From NCBI GenBank assembly GCA_963805495.1, contig CAWDUQ010000001.1:496001-560000 (forward strand): a DNA stretch of 64,000 nucleotides. Reading direction: 5' to 3'. A program made the translations under genes and the position numbers. The stretch is from DAHUXD01 sp963805495. GTDB taxonomy: Bacteria > Acidobacteriota > Thermoanaerobaculia > UBA5066 > Gp7-AA6. The notes under the pieces were generated by a model, which worked only from the letters and a program-made list of their open reading frames with translations, ran no database searches and had not been told where the DNA came from. Shown here piece by piece: positions 16,011 to 22,834 of the stretch; position 1 is the first letter of the stretch, and the number at the start of each line of letters is the position of its first letter.

Positions 16011-17354
16011 CTACGCCCTCGACGCCCGCCCGCTGACCTGAAACGCCGGCCGGCCGAGCAGGTAGCCCTGGCCGAACGCGATGCCGAGGTCGACTAAGGT
16101 CCTGCGTTCGGCCTCGACCTCGATGCCCTCGGCCACGAGGGTCGCGCCGATGCGCTTTCCGATGGCGTCGAGCGACGCGATGATCTCGCGCTTGATCGGG
16201 TCGGTGTGGATGTTGCGCACGAGCGAGTCGGCGACCTTGATGTAGTCGGGCTTCAAATGAAGGATCGTCTCGAGGCCCGAGTATCCGGAGCCGGCGTCGT
16301 CGATCGCGATCTTCATGTTGGCCTTGCGAACCTGGCCCAGGACGTCGCGGAACGAGTCGTAGTCGCGCACCATTTCCTTCTCGGAGATCTCGACCACGAC
16401 GTCGGCGTGACTCCGGTTGATCGAGGCGAGGTTGCGCGCGTCGAGAAACACGGGGTGGCGCAGCAGCATCGCCGAGGCATTGACGAAGAGACGCTTGTCG
16501 CCGACGGCCCGGGGCAGTCCCGCGAAGATCGTCTCGAGACACAGCGTCTCGAGCTCGACGTCCATCTCGTTCTCGTGCGCGACGGCGAAGAGGACGGTCG
16601 GGGGCTCGAGGCTCGAGCCCTGCGGGCCGCGGATCAGGGCCTCGTAGCCCATGATCGTTCCGTCGGGGAGGTGGCGCACGGGCTGGAATGCCGGCCGCAG
16701 CTGTCGCCCCCCGATCACCGTTTTCAGGCCCGCGAAGAGCTCCAGCTTCTCGTGGGTCTGGCGCTGCGTGACGATCTTGACGGCCTCCTGGAGCGTCCGG
16801 ACGACGTGGCGCGACGGCCGCACGCGCGGGTTGTCGGGAGCCGTGAGGCTCGAGACGAGGATGCTCACGAGATCGGCGGTCGTGCCCTCGAGCGTCTGGC
16901 GCAGGCGCCGGACGACGCCCGCGCGCAGGCGCGCCGCCTCGTCTTCGAGGTTGACCGCCGGCCGGCCGCGCCCCGCCGGCGGAAGGCTGTAGAGGATGAA
17001 GAAGCCGTCCGAGCCGGAGAAGCGGATCGAGTGGACATGGGGCGCCAGCCTCGACGTGCGGACGTCGTCCTGCAGCCCCTCGGAGAGCCCCGCGAGCACC
17101 CGGTCGTAGTGCTCCCAGCCGAAGAGCTCCTCGAAGCCGAAGAACTTGCCGACCTGCAGGTAGATGACGCCGAGGTGATCGATCCGCTCGTCGGCGCGCT
17201 CGGGTGTCTCGAACGGGTGGATCGGGAGGTTCGTGATGCCGTCGTAGACGATCCGCTCGCGGCGCAGCTCGTCGAGCCCCTCGGGCGGCGCCACGGCCGC
17301 CTCCGGGAACGGACCGTCGATGACGTTGGGTTCGGTGCGGCGTTTGGGCCTCAT
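16011..17354 (-). CDS. c-di-GMP phosphodiesterase with degenerate GGDEF and EAL domain
   Basis: A 447-residue cytoplasmic protein. Residues about 40-180 look like a degenerate GGDEF domain in which the signature reads SGSDG (113-117), so cyclase activity is not expected. Residues about 215-440 form an EAL domain with YEAL (237-240), an E-I-S-E-K-E segment, IAIDDAGSGYSG, YIKV, EGIE and QGYLLGRP. Most metal and substrate positions appear kept, although the usual DDFG is DDAG. It would hydrolyse c-di-GMP to pGpG. Its start ATG overlaps the stop of the receiver gene by four bases (17351-17354), and it is the last gene of the minus-strand signalling cluster that also encodes a cyclase. Confidence 0.85.
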   Translation of the reverse strand: MRPKRRTEPNVIDGPFPEAAVAPPEGLDELRRERIVYDGITNLPIHPFETPERADERIDHLGVIYLQVGKFFGFEELFGWEHYDRVLAGLSEGLQDDVRTSRLAPHVHSIRFSGSDGFFILYSLPPAGRGRPAVNLEDEAARLRAGVVRRLRQTLEGTTADLVSILVSSLTAPDNPRVRPSRHVVRTLQEAVKIVTQRQTHEKLELFAGLKTVIGGRQLRPAFQPVRHLPDGTIMGYEALIRGPQGSSLEPPTVLFAVAHENEMDVELETLCLETIFAGLPRAVGDKRLFVNASAMLLRHPVFLDARNLASINRSHADVVVEISEKEMVRDYDSFRDVLGQVRKANMKIAIDDAGSGYSGLETILHLKPDYIKVADSLVRNIHTDPIKREIIASLDAIGKRIGATLVAEGIEVEAERRTLVDLGIAFGQGYLLGRPAFQVSGRASRA

Positions 17355-17737
17355 CCTTCCTCCATGGCGTGAGTCGTGTCGAGAAGCGACCGCACCTTCC
17401 GGCGAAGCTCTTCGGCGCCGAAGGGCTTGGCCAGAAAATCCGAGCCGCCGAGCTGCATGGCCGTGATGCGGTCCTTGACCTCGGACCGTCCGGTCAGAAA
17501 GAGCACGGGAACGTCCCGCGTGGCCGACTGGCGGCGCAGGATCGCGCAGAACTCCCAGCCGGTCATGCCGGGCATGTTGACGTCGAGGATCACGAGGTCC
17601 GGGACCTCGCGGATCGTCTCGACGAGCGCGGCGCGCGGCTCGTTGGGACAGTCCACGAGAAAGCCTTCGGGCACGAGGAGGTCGCGGACCGCGACCGAGA
17701 TCTCGCGGTCGTCGTCGACGACGACGATGCGCTTCAT
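17351..17737 (-). CDS. Single-domain response regulator (CheY-like receiver)
   Basis: A 128-residue receiver with no output domain. The acidic pocket Asp8-Asp9-Asp10, phosphoacceptor Asp52 in LDVNMPG, Thr82 and Lys104 (LAKPFG) are all present. It starts at ATG 17735-17737, overlapping the histidine kinase stop by four bases, and its own stop overlaps the EAL start by four bases. The obvious partner kinase is the gene immediately upstream. Without an output domain it may act by protein contact, possibly on the EAL protein. Confidence 0.9.
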   Translation of the reverse strand: MKRIVVVDDDREISVAVRDLLVPEGFLVDCPNEPRAALVETIREVPDLVILDVNMPGMTGWEFCAILRRQSATRDVPVLFLTGRSEVKDRITAMQLGGSDFLAKPFGAEELRRKVRSLLDTTHAMEEG

Positions 17738-18993
17738 CGCGCGCCCCGCTGGAAGGGCAGCATGATCGTCACTTCCGAACCATACCCCGCCTCGCTCGAG
17801 AGGCTGATCTTGCCGCCGTTGGCTTCGAGGATCTCCTTCGTCATCGCGAGACCGAGGCCCTTGCCGCGCCGGCCCGAGGCGACGGCGCCCTGTCCGCGGA
17901 AGGCGTAGTCGAAGGCGCGGGCGCTCTCCTCGGGGCTCATGCCCATGCCCGTGTCCTTGACGACGACGAAGGCCTGCGAGCCGGCGGCGCCGGCGCGGAT
18001 GCGGACCTCGCCCGCGTCCGGCGTGTACTTGATGGCGTTGTCGAGGACGTTGCGGAAAGCGCGCTGCAGCGCGACCGGGTCGGCCGCGACCGGCAGCTGC
18101 GGCCGCTCGGCGATGAACTCGATGCGGATCCGGCCCCCGTGCGCCAGGCGGTAGGCCGTCGCGAGCGAGCCCAGGATCTCGACGAGGTCGGCGTTCTGGG
18201 GAGGCGGCGTCGAGGGCTCGGGCACGGGCGCGGGCGTTCCGACGAGGCGCTCCGCGAGCTCGATCTCGCGCTCGAGGTTGTCGAGGTACTCGCGGTTGGG
18301 AAGCTCTCCGCGCCGCGCGGCTTCCTGAATCAGGTCGGTGTAGACGCGGATGACCGAGAGGGGAGAGCGCAGGTCGTGGAGGATCTCGGCCTCGGGGTCG
18401 CGCTCGGGAGGGGCCGTGGAGCGGCGTGCGGGCGCGACCGGCGCCTCGGCCGCGGCCTCGGGGGCGGCCACCCGCATCACCGGCATCGAATCCAGCGCCG
18501 TCGCTGGCGCCGCCGCCGACGCGACCTCGAGCGTCACGAGAAGAGCCGGCGCCGCGAGCGCCACACCCGCGAGCGCGAAGAGCGAGGCCGCGGTGTCGGT
18601 CGGCACGCGCGCGAGGGTTGCCAGCGCCGCGACCCCCATCACCGCGGCCACGGCGAAGAATCGCGCCGCCGGCTTTCCCTCGCAGTGCCACGAGAGCGCG
18701 ACCCCGGCGGGAAGCAGCAGCGCGTACGGCGAGAGGGTCCCTCCCGTCAGCGACATCGCGCAGAACAGCAGAACCAGGTCCGCGACCATCGCCAGCGGCG
18801 CGGCGAAGTCGCCGAGCGCCCCCCGGACGCTTTCGCGCGTGAGGAGGAAGAGCGCTCCGAGCGCGCCGCCCATGGCGAGCGCCAGCAGCCGCGCGTCCCC
18901 CAGGCGCAGCACGATGGCGATCAGGGTGAAGAGGGTGAAGAGACCGGAGGCCGCGGCGCGGTGGGCGGCGAACGCCCCGCGCCGATCAGACAT
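17734..18993 (-). CDS. Membrane-bound sensor histidine kinase
   Basis: A 419-residue kinase with four to six hydrophobic segments in residues 18-158 and no large extracytoplasmic domain, so it probably senses a membrane or intracellular signal. An Ala/Pro-rich linker follows. The HisKA box is HDLRSPLSVI with His206. The ATPase region has the N-box RNVLDNAIKY (Asn319), G1 DTGMGM (347-352) and G2 GKGLGLAM (378-385). It overlaps the receiver gene by four bases and the GGDEF gene by eight, so it is cotranscribed with its likely response regulator and with c-di-GMP enzymes. Confidence 0.9.
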   Translation of the reverse strand: MSDRRGAFAAHRAAASGLFTLFTLIAIVLRLGDARLLALAMGGALGALFLLTRESVRGALGDFAAPLAMVADLVLLFCAMSLTGGTLSPYALLLPAGVALSWHCEGKPAARFFAVAAVMGVAALATLARVPTDTAASLFALAGVALAAPALLVTLEVASAAAPATALDSMPVMRVAAPEAAAEAPVAPARRSTAPPERDPEAEILHDLRSPLSVIRVYTDLIQEAARRGELPNREYLDNLEREIELAERLVGTPAPVPEPSTPPPQNADLVEILGSLATAYRLAHGGRIRIEFIAERPQLPVAADPVALQRAFRNVLDNAIKYTPDAGEVRIRAGAAGSQAFVVVKDTGMGMSPEESARAFDYAFRGQGAVASGRRGKGLGLAMTKEILEANGGKISLSSEAGYGSEVTIMLPFQRGAR

Positions 18994-20089
18994 AGGCGCA
19001 GCCGACCCGGACGCCGCCGCCCGGCAGCGGCGCGGAGTTCAGGGCCTTGAGCTTGATCGGATGACGCTCGGGGTCGTGCTTCTGGACGATCTCCGCCTTC
19101 CAGCGCGGAGGCCACTTCTCGGCCCGCCTTGCGTAGAAGGAGATGCCGCCGTAGCTGACGTCGACGACCGGAGCCGTGTGCGGTCGCGCCGGGCCCTTCC
19201 ACTCCATCCGCAGGCTCATCTCCTCGGGCGCGAACCGCGGATGCAGGCGCCGCTCGCCTCCTTCGAACGTGGACTGCGAGCGGCACTGGTAGAGGCGCAG
19301 GTCCGCGATCTTCAGCAGGAAGTCGGTGCTCTTGCCGTCGTTGGGGTAGGACGCGACGCCGTAGTGGAGGTCGAGCGGAGTCGCCGTGCGGTCCGAGAGA
19401 GGGATGTCCCCGATTTTCTCGCGCACCCGCTCCATCACCGCCAGGGCCGCGATCATGTCCGTGTTCGGAAGGACGAGAACGAACTCGTCGCCTCCCCAGC
19501 GGCAGCCCGCGTCGACCGCGCGAAGCGATTCCCGCACGACGCGCGCGGTCCGGACCAGGACGCTGTCGCCGACGGGATGTCCCATCCGGTCGTTGATCGA
19601 CTTGAAGCCCTTCAGATCCAGCATGCCGACGGCGAGGATCCCGCCGGAGCGCTCGGCGCGCGAGATTTCGCGGGACAGATGATCGACGAGGAACCGGCGG
19701 TTGTAGAGGCCGGTCAGCGGGTCCGTGATCGCGTTGACGCGCAGGACCGCGAGGTCCGCCTCGGAGACGAGGCGAGGCTCCTTCATCAGGCCCTTGCGGC
19801 TGTGGAGGTGGTGGAGAAGGACGGTCTGGAGCCCGAGCGGCGAGCCGAGCTTCGCCCGCAGGGCCGGGATCAGCCGTTCGATCTCCATCCAGCGCTCGAG
19901 AGCTTCCGGGGCCTCGAAGGGGAGTCCCGTCCATTCGGCGAGCAGCTGCCGGAGGACCTCGCCCCGGCCGCCGTTGCGGGCGATCGAGGACAGGGACTTC
20001 GAGAACCTCGGGAGAGAAAAGTCGCGCTGACGTCCGAGCCGCGCGAGGCGGCCGATGTGCTCGTTCAGGTCGTCCGACGCCAACCGCAT
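18986..20089 (-). CDS. Diguanylate cyclase with C-terminal PilZ-like domain
   Basis: Read from ATG 20087-20089. The frame is open further, to TTG 20155, but that lies in a repeat hairpin. Residues 1-110 are helical with no recognised domain. The GGDEF domain covers about 115-285, with DPLTGLYNRR, the DLKGFKSIND motif and intact GGDEF at 199-203. An RxxD inhibitory site (Arg190-Asp193) lies five residues before it, so product inhibition is expected. Residues about 300-367 resemble PilZ, with RRLHPRF and DVSYGGISFY matching the two c-di-GMP-binding motifs. The product both makes and probably binds c-di-GMP. The gene overlaps the histidine kinase by eight bases. Confidence 0.85.
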   Translation of the reverse strand: MRLASDDLNEHIGRLARLGRQRDFSLPRFSKSLSSIARNGGRGEVLRQLLAEWTGLPFEAPEALERWMEIERLIPALRAKLGSPLGLQTVLLHHLHSRKGLMKEPRLVSEADLAVLRVNAITDPLTGLYNRRFLVDHLSREISRAERSGGILAVGMLDLKGFKSINDRMGHPVGDSVLVRTARVVRESLRAVDAGCRWGGDEFVLVLPNTDMIAALAVMERVREKIGDIPLSDRTATPLDLHYGVASYPNDGKSTDFLLKIADLRLYQCRSQSTFEGGERRLHPRFAPEEMSLRMEWKGPARPHTAPVVDVSYGGISFYARRAEKWPPRWKAEIVQKHDPERHPIKLKALNSAPLPGGGVRVGCAYV

Positions 20090-20143
20090 CCTGCTCCCGT
20101 CCACCCGGCGTTCGATGTCGCCGCCGGGCTCGTCCTGCGCTGC

Positions 20144-20168
20144 GGGCGGCCGCAAGGGCCGCCCCTAC
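20144..20168. repeat. REP-like hairpin (GGGCGGCC type), copy 1
   Basis: GGGCGGCC (20144-20151) pairs with GGCCGCCC (20157-20164) and is followed by CTAC. Nearly the same unit occurs at 46476-46500, and a diverged one lies inside the coding region near 39581-39605. The hairpin sits between the GGDEF and MerR genes. Confidence 0.65.
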
Positions 20169-20662
20169 TCTGTTTGCCTTTTTCCACCGTGGACGAGTGC
20201 CGCCGCAAGGCGATCCGCTCGCCCGGCTTCGCGCGTCAGGCGGGCGACGGCGCCGGCCGCCTCGTCGACCGCGTCTCCGAGTGAGCAGACCAGGACGAGC
20301 TGTCCGTCTTTCAGAAGATCCACCACCTCGCGGTCCGAGCGCGCCCAGAGGACGCTCGCGCCGGCGACGATCAGGCGCGCCTGGCCGAGGTCCGCGGACG
20401 GGTCGAGCTTCGCCAGCGCGTCCGCGCACCGCCGGATGCGGGCGAGGCCGACGCCGCTCGCGCGCAGCCGCGCCGAAACCCGGAGCCGCACGATGTCCGC
20501 GAACGAGTACCGCCGCGCCGAGCCGTAACCGCTGGCCTTCTCGATCGAGGGACGAACGAATCCCTTCCTATCCCAATGGTCGAGCTGCCTGGCCGTGAGG
20601 CCAGTCAGCCGCGCCGCCTCGGAGGTTGAGAAGCTTCTGGCAATGACACGTGTGAATTTCAT
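20165..20662 (-). CDS. MerR-family transcriptional regulator
   Basis: A 165-residue protein with an N-terminal MerR winged helix: residues about 11-75 include FSTSEAARLTGLTARQLDHW, RKGFVRPS and YSFADIVRLR. The effector part (80-165) has no conserved Cys cluster, so a metal sensor of the MerR/CueR type is unlikely. It starts at ATG 20660-20662 and is transcribed towards the c-di-GMP cluster. The 93-base gap to the divergent exported-protein gene is the natural operator region, and MerR proteins usually act on such a gap, but no clean 19-20 bp spacer promoter could be picked out. Confidence 0.85.
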   Translation of the reverse strand: MKFTRVIARSFSTSEAARLTGLTARQLDHWDRKGFVRPSIEKASGYGSARRYSFADIVRLRVSARLRASGVGLARIRRCADALAKLDPSADLGQARLIVAGASVLWARSDREVVDLLKDGQLVLVCSLGDAVDEAAGAVARLTREAGRADRLAAALVHGGKRQTE

Positions 20663-20755
20663 CGGTGTAATTCAAAAATGTTAGCACAGGCGGGCTTTTT
20701 TCGGGGGTCGGGCGGCCCGGGAGGGTCCAGAATGAGCCCCGAAACGGAGGACCCG

Positions 20756-21487
20756 ATGACTCTCGCCTGGTTCGCCCTCGTCGCCCGGCTGGCCCTTGCG
20801 CCGGCCCCCGCGACAACCCCCGGATACCTGTACCGAACGACCCTCATCCAGGCGGCGCCGGGCAAGCTCCTCGAGGTGGTCGACCTCCTCAAGGCGGGCT
20901 GGCCGGGCTCGAAGGACAGCGGCGACGAACCGCCGATCGCCATGCGGCACAGCCAGGGAGACCGGTGGGACCTCCTCCTCCTCTTTCCGATGGGCAGCTG
21001 GGGCGAGTACTACGCCCCGGACCGCCTCGCCCGGCGTCAGAAAGCGGGGCAGGCGGCGATCGAGGGGCTCGTCCGGCTCTCCGGCGACGTTGCGTGGACG
21101 GAGGATGTCTTCGCGTACGGTCCGCCCCTCGAGCAGATGCGGGCAGCGCTGTCTCAGGCCGGCTACTTCCACGTCGAGATGTTCGAGGCCCTGCCCGGAA
21201 TGGAGAGTTCGCTCTACCGCCAGCGCGAGATGGAGAACGCGTATCTCAAGGCCCTCGACCTCCCGCAGAACCTGATCTTCGTGCGCGCCGCGGGAGCGGC
21301 CTGGGATCTCTTCACGATCGGGGCATACCGCGACCTCAAGCACTATGCCGAGAGCGCCGACGTCCCCGAGGCAAAACAGGAGGCGGCGGCGAAGGCGGCC
21401 GGGTTCGACGGCGTGAAGTCGATCGGGCCCTACTTACGGACCCTGATCTCCCTGCATCACGACACGCTCGCGACCGCCATCCGGTAG
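20756..21487 (+). CDS. Exported protein of unknown function
   Basis: A 243-residue protein. ATG 20756 is preferred over ATG 20732 because ACGGAGGA ends six bases before it and the resulting N-terminus (MTLAWFALVARLALAPAPA) is a signal peptide. The mature part has two similar segments (GYLYRTTLIQAAPGKLLEVV and a later FHVEMFEALPGMESSLYRQR) that look like paired alpha/beta ferredoxin-like halves, as in dimeric alpha/beta-barrel proteins. No catalytic motif is evident. Divergent from the MerR gene, it may be its target. Confidence 0.65.
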   Translation: MTLAWFALVARLALAPAPATTPGYLYRTTLIQAAPGKLLEVVDLLKAGWPGSKDSGDEPPIAMRHSQGDRWDLLLLFPMGSWGEYYAPDRLARRQKAGQAAIEGLVRLSGDVAWTEDVFAYGPPLEQMRAALSQAGYFHVEMFEALPGMESSLYRQREMENAYLKALDLPQNLIFVRAAGAAWDLFTIGAYRDLKHYAESADVPEAKQEAAAKAAGFDGVKSIGPYLRTLISLHHDTLATAIR

Positions 21488-21669
21488 GCCGCAGCGGGCC
21501 CTCCGGATCCGAACCGGCGTTCTCGTCGCGCTCGGTCCTGAGCGCCGTCTGCGCCTGGGCCGCGTGGCGCTTCGAAGAACCGGTAGCACCTGCACGGCGC
21601 TCCGGTGCCGCCTGCGGGACTGCCCGATCCTGAAGTGAGGAGTGGCCCCGGGTGAAACGCGCGATCTCG

Positions 21670-22806
21670 TCAGGGCGCCTTGCGGACGGCTTCGAGCACG
21701 CGCGCGAGGGCGAAAGACGGGTCGAGCGAGGGTTTGTCGTAGATGTTCCAGCCGGTGAAGACCGCGATGAGGTCGAGGTCGGGTACGACGATCAGAAGCT
21801 GCCCCCCGTAACCCCAGCCGGCGTAGGCGTCGTGTGAGCCGGCGCCCTTGCCGGCCAAAATCCACCACTGGTAGCCGTAGCCGAAGACGCCGTCCTTCGT
21901 GTGGGTGCTCGCACGCGTCGACGCCGCGACCCAGCCTTCGGGCAGGATGCGCTTGCCGTCCCATACGCCGTCCTTCAGATACAGGTATCCGATCTTGGCG
22001 AGGTCCCGCGGCGTCAGGTACAGCCCTCCCTCGGTGTCGGCGAGGCCCTTCGGCGTGCGCTTCCAGAAGAAGTCGATGCCGAGCGGCGCGAAGAGATGCT
22101 GCTTCGCGTAGGCGTCGGCCTCCTTGCCGGTCGTCTTCCGGATCAGCTCGGAAAGCAGCATCGTCGCGCCGCTGTTGTAGACGAATCCCCGGCCGGGCTC
22201 CCCGGCCATGGGTTGCTCGAGGACGTAGCGGACCCAGTCTTGCTTGCCCTCCATCACCGCGCAGTTGTTGGCGGGGTCCGTGTACTCGGTCGATTCCTCG
22301 TCCCAGCGTATGCCCGTCGTCATCGTGAGCACATCCTTGAGCGTCATCCGGTCGCGGAGCGGGTCCGGCGGGATCTTGAAGGCCGCGAAATACGGCATCA
22401 CCTTCGCGTCCACGCCCGGGATTTCGCCGCGGCCGATCGCGATGCCGATGAGCGCCGACGTCACGCTTTTCGAGACGGACTGCATCGTGTGCAGGCGTGT
22501 TCCCTTGAAGAACGGGTGCCAGCCCGGGTCGTAGTAGTTGTAGATGCCGGGCGCGCCCTTGCCGGCGAAGAGGCGCGCGTAGTCCCTGGAGTGGTCGTAG
22601 CTCTTCTCGTAAACGACTTTGCCGTTGCGGATCACGAGCATGGAGTCGACGTAGCCGTGCTTGCCGGAGGCAAGCTCGCGGTCGAGCGCGTCGAGCGGGG
22701 CGGGATCCAGCCCTTGCGACTCCGGTGGCGCTTCCGGCCAGGCCTTCGTCGGCCACGGCGGCGCCGGCGCGGCAAGGAAGAGGCCGAGCAGGAACAAGGC
22801 CGTCAT
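21670..22806 (-). CDS. Exported class-C beta-lactamase-fold serine hydrolase
   Basis: The start at ATG 22804-22806 is chosen because GAGGAGAG lies just upstream. A TTG 21 bases earlier is possible. Residues 1-16 are a signal peptide. The protein has Ser110-Val-Ser-Lys113 (SxxK catalytic motif) and Tyr210-Asn-Ser, typical of the beta-lactamase class C / DD-peptidase / esterase superfamily. Length (378 residues) fits. The family includes esterases, D-amino-acid peptidases and 6-aminohexanoate-dimer hydrolases, and substrate cannot be told from sequence. The gene lies 28 bases downstream of a kinase-propeller gene on the same strand. Confidence 0.82.
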   Translation of the reverse strand: MTALFLLGLFLAAPAPPWPTKAWPEAPPESQGLDPAPLDALDRELASGKHGYVDSMLVIRNGKVVYEKSYDHSRDYARLFAGKGAPGIYNYYDPGWHPFFKGTRLHTMQSVSKSVTSALIGIAIGRGEIPGVDAKVMPYFAAFKIPPDPLRDRMTLKDVLTMTTGIRWDEESTEYTDPANNCAVMEGKQDWVRYVLEQPMAGEPGRGFVYNSGATMLLSELIRKTTGKEADAYAKQHLFAPLGIDFFWKRTPKGLADTEGGLYLTPRDLAKIGYLYLKDGVWDGKRILPEGWVAASTRASTHTKDGVFGYGYQWWILAGKGAGSHDAYAGWGYGGQLLIVVPDLDLIAVFTGWNIYDKPSLDPSFALARVLEAVRKAP

Positions 22807-22834
22807 CCCGCTCTCCTCGAGCCGCAACCGGAAT

